This document shows positions 1 to 7,393 of a stretch of 40,300 nucleotides of DNA, piece after piece; position 1 is the first letter of the stretch; each line of letters begins with the position of its first letter. A program made the translations under genes and the position numbers. The stretch covers positions 1-40,300 of the forward strand of contig SVHC01000026.1 of NCBI GenBank assembly GCA_015056055.1, written 5' to 3'. The DNA comes from Clostridiales bacterium (GTDB taxonomy: Bacteria > Bacillota > Clostridia > Christensenellales > Aristaeellaceae). Below the pieces are notes generated by a model. It had not been told where the DNA came from, searched no databases, and worked only from the letters and a program-made list of their open reading frames with translations.

Positions 1-273
1 GACAAGTTTGAGAGCAGCTGCGGCTGGCCTGCATTCTCAAAACCCATTGAGGAACCGTCCATTGTGGAAATCCTCGATACCAGCCATGGCATGATCCGTA
101 CCGAAGTACGCAGCCGGGCAGGTAATTCTCATCTGGGCCATGTATTTGAGAATGACCCGGAATCTCCCAACGGTGTGCGCTACTGCATCAACAGCGCGTC
201 GCTGAGATTTATCCCCTATGCACACATGGAGGCCGAGGGATACGGGTATCTGAAGGATCTGTTTGATCAGTAA
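1..273 (+). CDS. msrB: Peptide methionine sulfoxide reductase MsrB, C-terminal part (5' end outside window)
   Basis: The frame is open from base 1 and ends with TAA at 271-273, giving the last 90 residues. The MsrB fold is clear from CGWPAF, RTEVRS, SHLGHVF and [11 protein letters not shown]. The Cys of RYCINS (residue 62 here) is the family's catalytic thiol that reduces methionine-R-sulfoxide; the Cys before GWPAF (residue 7) is a candidate resolving cysteine. The CxxC that zinc-binding MsrBs carry just before HLGHVF is absent (RAGNSHLGH), so this is probably the zinc-free form. In Bacillota MsrB is often fused to MsrA, so the missing part could be a whole MsrA domain; that cannot be decided here. 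The role is repair of oxidised protein methionines, in the cytoplasm unless the missing part carries an export signal. An intrinsic terminator follows at 356. Confidence 0.93.
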   Translation, partial: DKFESSCGWPAFSKPIEEPSIVEILDTSHGMIRTEVRSRAGNSHLGHVFENDPESPNGVRYCINSASLRFIPYAHMEAEGYGYLKDLFDQ

Positions 274-355
274 AAAACAGGTGCATTGCGCCCATTCCTG
301 CACCCAACCAGGTGCAACCGTCCCTTGTATCAAAATAAACCGGATTAGCCATACA

Positions 356-388
356 AAATCCGCTTTCTTTTGAAGGCGGATTTTTTCT
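356..388 (+). terminator. Intrinsic terminator of msrB
   Basis: AAATCCGC (356-363) pairs with GCGGATTT (376-383). The stem extends inward through TTTC/GAAG to a TTTT loop and is followed by a T-run. Confidence 0.88.
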
Positions 389-455
389 TGAATTATTCAC
401 TATTTATTGACTACAAGCGTATGCGGTGTTACTTTTTGTGTTGGAAGCGTATACT

Positions 456-508
456 TGTTGACATTTCAATAGGTATATGATACACTATCACCTGTTGACA
501 ATTCAACA
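456..508 (+). promoter_or_regulatory. Two palindromic boxes flanking the degV promoter (candidate operators)
   Basis: The boxes are TGTTGA-CATT-TCAATA (456-471, near-perfect) and TGTTGA-CAAT-TCAACA (493-508, perfect 6-bp arms). They lie 37 bp apart. The first overlaps the -35 hexamer and the second covers the expected transcription start, a layout typical of repressor sites. No regulator gene lies nearby. The 274-615 gap otherwise holds only the msrB terminator, a short direct repeat (AAGCGTATRC at 415 and 445) and the degV promoter and ribosome binding site. Confidence 0.5.
458..486 (+). promoter_or_regulatory. Sigma-A promoter of degV gene
   Basis: TTGACA (458-463), 17-bp spacer, TACACT (481-486). 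The -35 box is perfect and the -10 box matches consensus at 4 of 6 positions. Transcription would start near 493, leaving a leader of about 120 nt. Confidence 0.6.
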
Positions 509-615
509 AGAATGTGAGATTTGATGGATGTAAGAACGCTTTGCTTTTTGCGACGCTGCTGAAGATGAAAGTGAACTGATTCCATCTTGCATAAAGTGAA
601 AGAGAGGAAACCGCG

Positions 616-1482
616 ATGAATAGCTATGTTGTATTTACGGATTCCTGCTGCGATGTATCTCCTGAGGTACTTGCTCAGTGGGGGGTTCCCTTTGCATCCA
701 TGTCCTTTGCCTTTGATGGAGAGGAGAAGGAATATCTCAATACGGATATCACCAATAAAGAATTCTACGATCGGATGCGTCAGGGCGCCCATGCAAAAAC
801 ATCTGCTGTCAACGCGGATACCTTTGCACGTGCGTTTGCTCCGATTCTGGAAGAGGGCAAGGATATTCTGTATGTGGGTTTTTCTTCCGGCTTGAGCACC
901 ACGGTCAACTCTGCTCACATGGCAGCCAGAGATTTGAAGGAAACATACCCGGATCGCAAAATTGTAATTGTTGATACGCTGGCAGCTTCTGCCGGCAGCG
1001 GTCTCATGGTTTATCTGGCAGTGGAAAAAAGGAACGCGGGCGTATCTCTGGAAGAAAATGCCGAGTATATTGAATCGCTTACGGCCCACAACTGCATTTG
1101 GTTCACTGTTGATGATCTGGAATATCTGAAGCGCGGCGGTCGTGTAAGCCCGTTGGTCGCCTTTGCCGGCGGTATCCTTGGTGTTAAGCCGGTTCTGCAG
1201 ATGGACAATGAAGGCCATCTTGTCAAGGTTTCAACGGCGCGCGGCAGGAAGAATTCTATCAAGGCGCTTGCCGATAAGTATGCGGAGCTTTCCTACGCGG
1301 AGAAGAATACGCCGGTATTTATTTCTCACGCTGACTGCGAAGCAGACGCCAACGAACTTGCGAATATTCTGACGCAGAAGTACGGTGCGAAGGTTACTTT
1401 GATTACGGAGATTGGCCCTGTTATCGGCTCGCATGCTGGTCCGGGTACCGTGGCACTTTTCTTCATTGGCGAGCATAGATAA
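616..1482 (+). CDS. DegV family protein (fatty-acid-binding, FakB-like)
   Basis: A 288-residue protein, the normal DegV length. DegV/FakB proteins hold a fatty acid in a buried pocket and present it to the kinase FakA, which makes acyl-phosphate for phospholipid synthesis. Visible family motifs are the N-terminal TDSCCD, the KTSAVN segment, the SSGLSTT turn followed by SAHMA, DDLEYLKRGGR in the middle, and the C-terminal GPVIGSHAGPG with the conserved His. The start is set by GAGAGGA about 10 bp upstream of the ATG. No fakA lies in the window, so the partner must be encoded elsewhere. The palindromic boxes at the promoter suggest repressor control, perhaps lipid-linked. The gene is monocistronic, with a terminator at 1510. 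Confidence 0.92.
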   Translation: MNSYVVFTDSCCDVSPEVLAQWGVPFASMSFAFDGEEKEYLNTDITNKEFYDRMRQGAHAKTSAVNADTFARAFAPILEEGKDILYVGFSSGLSTTVNSAHMAARDLKETYPDRKIVIVDTLAASAGSGLMVYLAVEKRNAGVSLEENAEYIESLTAHNCIWFTVDDLEYLKRGGRVSPLVAFAGGILGVKPVLQMDNEGHLVKVSTARGRKNSIKALADKYAELSYAEKNTPVFISHADCEADANELANILTQKYGAKVTLITEIGPVIGSHAGPGTVALFFIGEHR

Positions 1483-1509
1483 GGACGCACTCCGGATTCT
1501 GACAATACA

Positions 1510-1538
1510 CCTCCACGGCAGCAGCTGTGGAGGTTTTT
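1510..1538 (+). terminator. Intrinsic terminator of degV gene
   Basis: CCTCCAC (1510-1516) pairs with GTGGAGG (1527-1533), followed by TTTTT. Confidence 0.9.
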
Positions 1539-1552
1539 CATACTTGTCTGCA

Positions 1553-1581
1553 TTTACAACGGGCATTGCACATGATATACT
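1553..1581 (+). promoter_or_regulatory. Sigma-A promoter of the DUF2200 gene
   Basis: TTTACA (1553-1558), 17-bp spacer, TATACT (1576-1581). It sits between the degV terminator and the next gene. Confidence 0.6.
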
Positions 1582-1633
1582 TTAAAACGATATGGCTTCG
1601 GAAAAAAGTGTTGATTGGAGCAGGAGCATTACA

Positions 1634-1984
1634 ATGAGCAACGATAAGGTATTTGGGATGCCTTTTGCGAAGGTTTTTCCGCTGCTGATTGCAAAGGCAG
1701 AGCGGAAGGGTCGTAGCCGCGAGGAAGTATATGAGGTGACCGAGTGGCTTACAGGATATACGGCCGGGCAGCTGGACGAATTGCTTGCCGGGGAGGGTAC
1801 ATATGGCGAATTTTTTGCAAAAGCACCTGACCTCAATGCAAACAGGCACAAGATTACCGGCTCGGTGTGCGGCGTGAAACTGGCAGAGATCGATGACCCG
1901 ATGATGCTGGAGATTCGGTATCTGGATAAGCTGATAGATGAGCTGGCTAAAGGCAAGCCCATGGAGAAAATTCTCAGAAAATAG
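1634..1984 (+). CDS. DUF2200 family protein
   Basis: A 116-residue cytoplasmic protein matching DUF2200 as I know the family: an N-terminal VFGMPFAKVFPLL segment, an AERKGRSREEVYEVTEWLTGY helix region, GEFFAKAP, HKITGSVCGVK, and the C-terminal RYLDKLIDELAKGKPMEKIL. The family is small and common in Bacillota and has no established function; the near-invariant C-terminal helix suggests an interaction surface. I chose the ATG at 1634 because GGAG sequences lie just upstream. An in-frame ATG at 1592 would add 14 residues that fit nothing in the family and would leave almost no leader after the promoter. No partner gene is evident; the gene stands alone between two promoters. Confidence 0.85.
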   Translation: MSNDKVFGMPFAKVFPLLIAKAERKGRSREEVYEVTEWLTGYTAGQLDELLAGEGTYGEFFAKAPDLNANRHKITGSVCGVKLAEIDDPMMLEIRYLDKLIDELAKGKPMEKILRK

Positions 1985-2046
1985 GGGATGTCCTGCCGTT
2001 CAGGGCTCAAGGGCTTTGGCAAAATATCGCATATACAGATAAAGTA

Positions 2047-2075
2047 TTGCGCCGCGGCATGGTGCGCGCTATAAT
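2047..2075 (+). promoter_or_regulatory. Probable promoter of the PHP phosphatase gene
   Basis: TTGCGC (2047-2052), 17-bp spacer, TATAAT (2070-2075). The -10 box is perfect; the -35 box matches only TTG. Confidence 0.5.
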
Positions 2076-2150
2076 TACGGTTGTAAGAGTATGCATTTTT
2101 CAGCTGCGTCGGTGTAATGCTGCCGGTTGGCTATTGAAAGGGCAATCAGA

Positions 2151-2873
2151 ATGAATTTGGCAGAAACAAATCTTGGTTTGACAGATATCCATGCGCATTT
2201 TCTTTGGGGAATCGATGATGGGCCGGCAAAGCCGGAGGGCATGTATCAATTGATTCGGGACGCCCATTCACAGGGAATTGTGCGCTTTACCGCCACGCCG
2301 CATGTCCGCCCGGGATACAGACCTTTCGATGCGGGAAAGTATCGCGACAGGCTGCACGAGGCCCGGGAATTTTGCCGGGCGCAGAATCCGGATATGGAAA
2401 TTATCGCAGGCGCTGAGGTGGCATGGACGTATCAGACGGCCTATGCCCTGCGGCAGAGAACCATTCCCACCTTGGGTGAAACGGACTATGTACTCCTTGA
2501 ACTGGGGTGGGATATCACCCTGCAAGAGGCGTACAGCGCCGTCAGAAGCGTGGAAGGCGCGGGTTATTTGCCGGTACTTGCACATGTGGAACGGTGTCGC
2601 TGCTTTGCATGGGCGCCCTGGCAGGCACTGCGATTCCGGGAGAAAACAGGCGCACTGTTTCAGATGAATGCGGATACAGTGCTCAGACCGCGAGGTCTTG
2701 TGGAAAAATACTTCCGGAATCTGATGATTCGGGAACGCGCGATTGATGTGGTTGCGTCCGATGCCCACGGCGGTGCCGGACGGCCGGTAAACCTGCGCCG
2801 GGCATATAATTGGCTGCTGGCTCATACGGATCAAGAGTATGCCGGACTTTTGACCTGCTTTTCGTATGAATAG
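2151..2873 (+). CDS. PHP-domain phosphatase, CpsB/YwqE-like (probable tyrosine phosphatase)
   Basis: A 240-residue protein with the PHP metal-site motifs in order: DIHAH (D12, H14, H16), GIDDGP, ATPH (H51), GAEV (E89), LAHVER (H145) and SDAHG (D204, H206). CpsB/YwqE enzymes are manganese-dependent phosphotyrosine phosphatases that reset the tyrosine kinase controlling capsule or exopolysaccharide assembly. No kinase, polymerase or other capsule gene lies beside it, so its substrate here is open, and a histidinol-phosphatase-like role is the main alternative. I start at ATG 2151, with AAAGGG 8 bp upstream. A TTG at 2127 would also be in frame but has no ribosome binding site. The protein has no signal peptide. 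The stop is followed by no clear plus-strand terminator. Confidence 0.85.
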   Translation: MNLAETNLGLTDIHAHFLWGIDDGPAKPEGMYQLIRDAHSQGIVRFTATPHVRPGYRPFDAGKYRDRLHEAREFCRAQNPDMEIIAGAEVAWTYQTAYALRQRTIPTLGETDYVLLELGWDITLQEAYSAVRSVEGAGYLPVLAHVERCRCFAWAPWQALRFREKTGALFQMNADTVLRPRGLVEKYFRNLMIRERAIDVVASDAHGGAGRPVNLRRAYNWLLAHTDQEYAGLLTCFSYE

Positions 2874-2940
2874 CCCGAACCCAACGCCGGAGAATCACAG
2901 AAGAAATAGATTTGGAAGAACGAAAGATTCTAAATAAACA

Positions 2941-3007
2941 GCAGATGCCGGGGCATCTGCTCAGGCCATTGACAAAACGCGCCGCCGGAAATGCAAACCG
3001 GCGGCGC
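2941..3007 (-). terminator. Tandem terminators of the minus-strand secreted protein gene
   Basis: Read on the minus strand, the first hairpin is GCGCCGCCGG/CCGGCGGCGC (plus coordinates 2979-3007, 10 bp, followed by GTTTTG). The second is GCAGATGCC/GGCATCTGC (2941-2960), followed by a T-rich stretch. The GC-rich first stem is the main candidate. Confidence 0.75.
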
Positions 3008-3023
3008 TTCACTATATGCAATT

Positions 3024-3677
3024 TTATTCCAGCGCATACTCCACCCAGGCAATATTCGGCCCGGAAAGGTCCCTTTCAATCTGGGAAGGCGACAGCACGA
3101 TTGCTGCGGTATTTTCCTTTGCGGCCGGGAGGGGAACGGAGGCGCTTGTCCCGTCTGAGAAGGTTTTCAAAAGCCCGGCGGGGGGCTGCGGGGATTTTGT
3201 GCCGGAGTACCATAGGGCTCCGTCCGCATACCATATGCGGTGGAAAAGCGCAATGGAATTATACGCCGATTCGAGTAGGGGATAATCGGTGGCAAGCGTG
3301 ATCCACTCGCCGTCTTTTTTATAAACAACGCTGAATTTGATGGCCTGGTCATTTTCGGCCTGAGCAAGGGATTCGAGCTTATTTTTGTCACAAAGCACAT
3401 GCGCGTTGCCGGGCTGCGTTTCGGGTAAAGGGAAGGAATCCGTCGTTCCGTCCGAATATTCCCATTTGAGATACAGCGGGCAATTTTTCCAGTCCCATTC
3501 CCCTTTCTGCGCAAACCAGTATTGATTTCCGGAAAGCCGGATTTCAAATTTGTTCACGCGGAGCTTGTTCACATGGGGGACAAAGACGCTGTCTGCCATA
3601 GCCTGCGAGGGAATCATCCACGTTACCAGAAGAACGATCACGAAAAAACGGGAGATGCTGCGCGCTGCCTTGGTCAT
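3024..3677 (-). CDS. Small exported protein of unknown function with an internal repeat
   Basis: 217 residues starting at the ATG whose complement ends at 3677, chosen because GAGG lies about 10 bp upstream and a signal peptide begins at once: basic MTKAARSISR, a hydrophobic core, then a likely cut after SQAMA near residue 28. There is no lipobox, so the product is probably released or held by other contacts. I recognise no family. The mature part holds two similar units: SDGTTDSFPLP at about 75-85 and SDGTSASVPLP at about 174-184, each preceded by a Trp/Tyr-rich stretch and followed by a beta-strand-like VVYK or VEYALE segment. That suggests two copies of a small beta domain. No promoter with good boxes was found. 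It runs away from the GH43 cluster and is convergent with the PHP gene. Confidence 0.75.
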   Translation of the reverse strand: MTKAARSISRFFVIVLLVTWMIPSQAMADSVFVPHVNKLRVNKFEIRLSGNQYWFAQKGEWDWKNCPLYLKWEYSDGTTDSFPLPETQPGNAHVLCDKNKLESLAQAENDQAIKFSVVYKKDGEWITLATDYPLLESAYNSIALFHRIWYADGALWYSGTKSPQPPAGLLKTFSDGTSASVPLPAAKENTAAIVLSPSQIERDLSGPNIAWVEYALE

Positions 3678-3805
3678 GTCAAATCGCCTCTTTTCATAAA
3701 ATTTGGAAACGAAGGTTTTATATGTTGGACGGGGGGATGATATACCCGGTTCCGCGTGCAAAATGGAAAAGATCTGCCGGAGGGGAGTTATGTGTTAATT
3801 AATCA

Positions 3806-3834
3806 TTGACCTTGTGCCTTCTGTATGGTATTCT
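3806..3834 (+). promoter_or_regulatory. Sigma-A promoter of the GH43-GH172 cluster
   Basis: TTGACC (3806-3811), 17-bp spacer, TATTCT (3829-3834). It is followed 18 bp later by AGGAGG at 3853-3858. Confidence 0.75.
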
Positions 3835-3865
3835 ATGTAAAGGATCCTATACAGGAGGTGTTTTT

Positions 3866-4735
3866 TTGAAATTCAGCGATATCAATATCCGCGATCCGTT
3901 CGTCGTGCTGCATGAGGGGAAATATTACATGTACGGTACCCGCGGCGCAACCTGCTGGGGGCGTGCGCGCGGGGTCGATGTTTATGTCAGCGATGATCTG
4001 GAAAACTGGTCCGACCCGATCGAGGTGTTCAGTGCGCCGGAGGGATATTTCCACAATATGTGGGCGCCCGAGGTACACCTTTATAAAGGAAACTTTTATA
4101 TGTTCATGACGCTCAAGCCGGGCGCAAACCATCCGGACCCCGAGCGCAAGATGGGCACCTATATTCTGCGTGCGGATGCGCCGGACGGAAAATTCACTCT
4201 GCATTCCGAGCGTGCCATCACGCCCGCCGACTGGCATTGCCTGGACGGTACTCTGTATGTTGAAAACGGCAAGCCCTACATGGTATTCTGCCATGAGTGG
4301 ACGCAGGTTCACGACGGCGAAATCTGTGCCATCCCCATGAAGGACGATCTTACGGCAGCGGACGGCGAGGCGGTACTGCTCTTTAAGGCATCTCAGCCCA
4401 AGTGGAACACCGGCCTTGGAAACGACGGAGTCAATTTTGTCACCGACGGACCGTTCTTCTATCGCACATCTCAGAATCGGCTGGTCATGATCTGGTCCAG
4501 CGTGGTGGGCGAAAACTACTGCGAGGCCATGGCCTATTCGTCCGATAACACGCTCATGGGCAAATGGACGAACGACGAGCGCCTGCTCTTCGAAAAAGAC
4601 GGCGGTCACGGCATGATTTTCCGCGACAATGATGGAAAGCTGCTGTTCATCTGCCATCAGCCCAATGATACACCCAATGAGAGGCCCGTACTGTTTGAAC
4701 TCGCGGAAGAGAACGATTCTTTCCGCGTGAAATAA
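3866..4735 (+). CDS. Glycoside hydrolase family 43-like protein (five-bladed beta-propeller)
   Basis: 289 residues from a TTG start, the only in-frame start correctly placed behind AGGAGG (3853-3858, 7-bp gap). The first blade begins DINIRDP; D10 of RDP is the usual GH43 catalytic base. LDG (D127) fits the pKa-modulating Asp. The position where many GH43 enzymes have EGP or EAP reads TDGP (D194), while a Glu lies in CHEW (E144), so the general acid is uncertain. WAPE (E69) and GGHGMIF are also propeller landmarks. GH43 enzymes mostly remove L-arabinose or D-xylose from plant polysaccharides. There is no signal peptide, so it should act on imported oligomers. It heads a probable three-gene operon with two GH172 genes (13-bp gap to the first). 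Confidence 0.85.
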   Translation: MKFSDINIRDPFVVLHEGKYYMYGTRGATCWGRARGVDVYVSDDLENWSDPIEVFSAPEGYFHNMWAPEVHLYKGNFYMFMTLKPGANHPDPERKMGTYILRADAPDGKFTLHSERAITPADWHCLDGTLYVENGKPYMVFCHEWTQVHDGEICAIPMKDDLTAADGEAVLLFKASQPKWNTGLGNDGVNFVTDGPFFYRTSQNRLVMIWSSVVGENYCEAMAYSSDNTLMGKWTNDERLLFEKDGGHGMIFRDNDGKLLFICHQPNDTPNERPVLFELAEENDSFRVK

Positions 4736-4748
4736 GGGGGAAAATCAA

Positions 4749-5849
4749 ATGAGCAATATGTTTGGCATTACCAAAGTTAAGAACGGCAAGACACGCCTGA
4801 TCACCGCCGAAAACGTATACGGCGAAAAGGGCAAGGGCGGCATGGCTACCCCCACCGACAACGCACAGCCCGAGGTCCTTGCAATCGGTCAGCGCTGGAA
4901 GAAGGACACCAACTCCCGTGAACTGGGCCAGAAGTGGAAGGTTCGCCCCTGCATCGAACTGCCCACCGGCAGCGTTACCACCATCATGGATGTAGACGGC
5001 CCCGCCACCATCCAGCACATCTGGGTAGCAATGCCCCATGAGCGCACCCGCGACATCATCCTGCGCGCCTACTGGGACAACGAGGAAACCCCCAGCATCG
5101 AGGTTCCGATCGGCGATTTCTTCTGCAACCCGTTCAAGAAGCAGCTGAAGATCAATGCTATCCCGATCAACGTAAATCCCACCGGCGCAATGAACTGCTA
5201 TCTGCCGATGCCTTTCCGCAAGCATGCGAAGATCACCGTTGAAAACCGCTATCCCGAAGATATGCCCTGCTTCTTCTACGCCATCAGCTATGAGCTGGAT
5301 GCAGTTGAGGACGATGAGGCATACCTGCATGCACAGTTCCGCCGCACCAACCCCGTGAAGTACGGCGATGATTATGTCATCGTGGACGGCATCAAGGGCA
5401 AGGGCCACTATGTCGGCACCCAGATGGTATGGCAGCAGAATTCCCAGGGCTGGTGGGGCGAAGGCGAAATCAAGGCCTTCATCGACGGCGACGGCGAATT
5501 CCCGACCTACTGCGGCACCGGTACCGAAGACTATTTCGGCGGCGCATGGTGCTTCTGCGAAAACTATTCCGCGCCCTTCCTTGGCTATCAGGATACCATG
5601 ACCCTGGGCGACAATCCGCGTCCGTTCAATGCCGTCGGCAACCGCCACAGCATGTATCGCTTCCACATGATGGATCCCATCCGTTTCGACAGCGATCTGA
5701 AGATCACCATGCAGGCACTCGGCTGGCGCAGCGAAATGCGCTATATGCCCCTGCAGGATGATATCGCATCCGTTGCATACTGGTATCAGATCGAGCCGCA
5801 CAATCCCTTCCCGACTCTCGGTTCCAGAAACGATCTGGAGATCATCTAA
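4749..5849 (+). CDS. Glycoside hydrolase family 172 (DUF2961) protein, copy 1
   Basis: A 366-residue single-domain DUF2961 protein. Landmarks are ENVYGEKGKGG near the N-terminus, IQHIW (about 88-92), VNPTGAMNCYLPMPFRK (142-158), GWWGEGEIKAFIDGD (234-248) and CGTGTEDYFGGAW (255-267). The glutamates in GEGE (238/240) and in GTED (260) are my candidates for nucleophile and acid/base, by analogy with the difructose-dianhydride enzyme that defined GH172. Known GH172 members act on alpha-D-fructofuranosides or D-arabinofuranosides, so a furanosidase role is likely; the substrate cannot be read from sequence. There is no signal peptide, so it should be intracellular. The ribosome binding site is AAGGGGG. 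It lies 13 bp after the GH43 gene and 26 bp before a close paralogue. Confidence 0.9.
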   Translation: MSNMFGITKVKNGKTRLITAENVYGEKGKGGMATPTDNAQPEVLAIGQRWKKDTNSRELGQKWKVRPCIELPTGSVTTIMDVDGPATIQHIWVAMPHERTRDIILRAYWDNEETPSIEVPIGDFFCNPFKKQLKINAIPINVNPTGAMNCYLPMPFRKHAKITVENRYPEDMPCFFYAISYELDAVEDDEAYLHAQFRRTNPVKYGDDYVIVDGIKGKGHYVGTQMVWQQNSQGWWGEGEIKAFIDGDGEFPTYCGTGTEDYFGGAWCFCENYSAPFLGYQDTMTLGDNPRPFNAVGNRHSMYRFHMMDPIRFDSDLKITMQALGWRSEMRYMPLQDDIASVAYWYQIEPHNPFPTLGSRNDLEII

Positions 5850-5875
5850 AAACGATCGGATAAGGAGAAATTGCG

Positions 5876-6976
5876 ATGAGCAACTTTTTTGACATTGCCA
5901 GGCTCAAAAAAGGTCAGACCCGCCTGATCACGGCTGAGAATGTATACGGCGAAAAGGGCAAGGGCGGTATGGCTACTCCGACCGACAATGCGCAGCCTGA
6001 GGTTCTGAAAATCGGCCAGGTGTGGAAGAAGGACATGCCCTCGCGCGAACTGGGTCAGAAGTGGAAGGTGCGTCCCTGCATCGAGCTGCCCGCCGGCAGT
6101 ACCACCACCATCATGGATGTGGATGGCCCGGCTACGATTCAGCATATCTGGATCACTCTGGATAATCAGCGTTTCCGCGATGTGATCCTGCGCGCCTACT
6201 GGGACGATGAGGAAAATCCCAGCATCGAAGTGCCCGTTGGCGATTTCTTCGGCTGCCCGTTCAAAAAGCGCCTGAATATCAATGCGCTCGCAATCAATGT
6301 GAATCCCACCGGCGGTCTGAACTGCTACTTCCCGATGCCTTTCCGCAAGCATGCGAAAATCACCGTGGAAAACCGTGCGCCCGAGGCAATCGGCGGCTTC
6401 TTCTACGCCATCAGCTATGAGCTGGGCGATGTTCCGGAAGAACTGGCTTATATGCATGCGCAGTTCCGCCGCACCAATCCCGTTCAGTACGGAGATGATT
6501 ATGTCATCGTGGACGGCATTCAGGGCAGGGGCCACTATGTGGGCACCCAGATGGGTTGGCAGCAGAACACCGAAGGCTGGTGGGGTGAAGGCGAAATTAA
6601 AGCCTTTATCGACGGCGATGAAGAATTCCCGACCTATTGCGGCACCGGCACGGAAGACTATTTCGGCGGCGCATGGGGCTTCATGGGAAATTATTCCGCG
6701 CCTTTCCTTGGCTATCAGGATACCATGACCCTGGGCGACAATCCCCGTTCCACCAATTCCGTCGGCAACCGTCACAGCATGTATCGCTTCCATGTGATGG
6801 ATCCCATCCGCTTCGACAGCGATCTCAAGGTAACGATGCAGGCCATCGGCTGGCGCAGCGAGGGACGCTTCCTGCCCCTGCAGGACGATATCTGCTCCGT
6901 TGCCTACTGGTATCAGACCGAGCCGCACAATCCCTTCCCGGCTCTCGGCTCCAGAAATGATCTGGAAGTGATCTAA
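5876..6976 (+). CDS. Glycoside hydrolase family 172 (DUF2961) protein, copy 2
   Basis: 366 residues, the same length as copy 1 and by eye more than 80% identical over the first 90 residues, with all candidate catalytic motifs kept (GEGEIKAFIDGD, CGTGTEDYFGGAW). Differences cluster in short patches, such as ITKVKNGK against IARLKKGQ at the N-terminus and WCFCEN against WGFMGN after the second catalytic motif. The latter sits next to the active site and may change specificity. GGATAAGGAG provides the ribosome binding site. GH172 enzymes form oligomers, so the two copies could work separately or as a hetero-oligomer. A strong terminator at 6985-7024 ends the operon. Confidence 0.9.
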   Translation: MSNFFDIARLKKGQTRLITAENVYGEKGKGGMATPTDNAQPEVLKIGQVWKKDMPSRELGQKWKVRPCIELPAGSTTTIMDVDGPATIQHIWITLDNQRFRDVILRAYWDDEENPSIEVPVGDFFGCPFKKRLNINALAINVNPTGGLNCYFPMPFRKHAKITVENRAPEAIGGFFYAISYELGDVPEELAYMHAQFRRTNPVQYGDDYVIVDGIQGRGHYVGTQMGWQQNTEGWWGEGEIKAFIDGDEEFPTYCGTGTEDYFGGAWGFMGNYSAPFLGYQDTMTLGDNPRSTNSVGNRHSMYRFHVMDPIRFDSDLKVTMQAIGWRSEGRFLPLQDDICSVAYWYQTEPHNPFPALGSRNDLEVI

Positions 6977-6984
6977 AAACTTGC

Positions 6985-7024
6985 AAAACGCCCGCCGCGC
7001 TGCAGCGCAGTTCGGCGGGCGTTT
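6985..7024 (+). terminator. Intrinsic terminator of the GH43-GH172 operon
   Basis: AAACGCCCGCCG (6986-6997) pairs with CGGCGGGCGTTT (7013-7024), a 12-bp stem with a 15-nt loop. The A/T ends let it work in both directions. Confidence 0.88.
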
Positions 7025-7060
7025 GTGATATGGGAAAATGGCGGGATATGCGCAAAATTC

Positions 7061-7090
7061 TTGCACTTCCGGGCTGAATCATGGTATACT
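7061..7090 (+). promoter_or_regulatory. Promoter of the HEPN/MNT pair
   Basis: TTGCAC (7061-7066), 18-bp spacer, TATACT (7085-7090). It lies about 20 bp before the mntA start, so the leader is very short. Confidence 0.65.
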
Positions 7091-7111
7091 ATAATTGAAG
7101 GAGGTGTGAAC

Positions 7112-7393
7112 ATGACGACAGAAGAAACCATCCGCAGCGTAGTAAACAGTTTGAAATCGACATATGACCTTCGAAAGGTCAGCATCTTTGGCTCCTATGC
7201 TGAAGGACGCGCAACGGCAAATAGTGATCTGGATTTGCTTGTGGAATTTGAGCAGCCCACGGTTTCGCTTATCAAACTGAATTCCCTCAAATACGATCTG
7301 GAGGACTCTCTTGGGCTTTCCGTAGACGTGATTCACGCTCCGCTCCCGGTGGACAGCATGATTCAGCCGGGAAAGGTGGTGCGGGTTCTGTGA
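7112..7393 (+). CDS. mntA: MNT-domain nucleotidyltransferase antitoxin (MntA-type)
   Basis: 93 residues, a minimal nucleotidyltransferase. The GSX10DXD active-site motif is complete: G27-S28, then ten residues, then D39-L-D41; a third acidic residue is offered by SVDVI (D72). In characterised MntA-HepT pairs the antitoxin transfers AMP to a tyrosine in the HepT RX4HXY motif and so silences its RNase activity. The start at 7112 is fixed by GGAGG 7 bp upstream; earlier in-frame codons lie inside the promoter. Its stop overlaps the start of the toxin gene (GTGA), which points to translational coupling with antitoxin made first. The pair stands alone, with no mobile-element genes beside it. Confidence 0.9.
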   Translation: MTTEETIRSVVNSLKSTYDLRKVSIFGSYAEGRATANSDLDLLVEFEQPTVSLIKLNSLKYDLEDSLGLSVDVIHAPLPVDSMIQPGKVVRVL

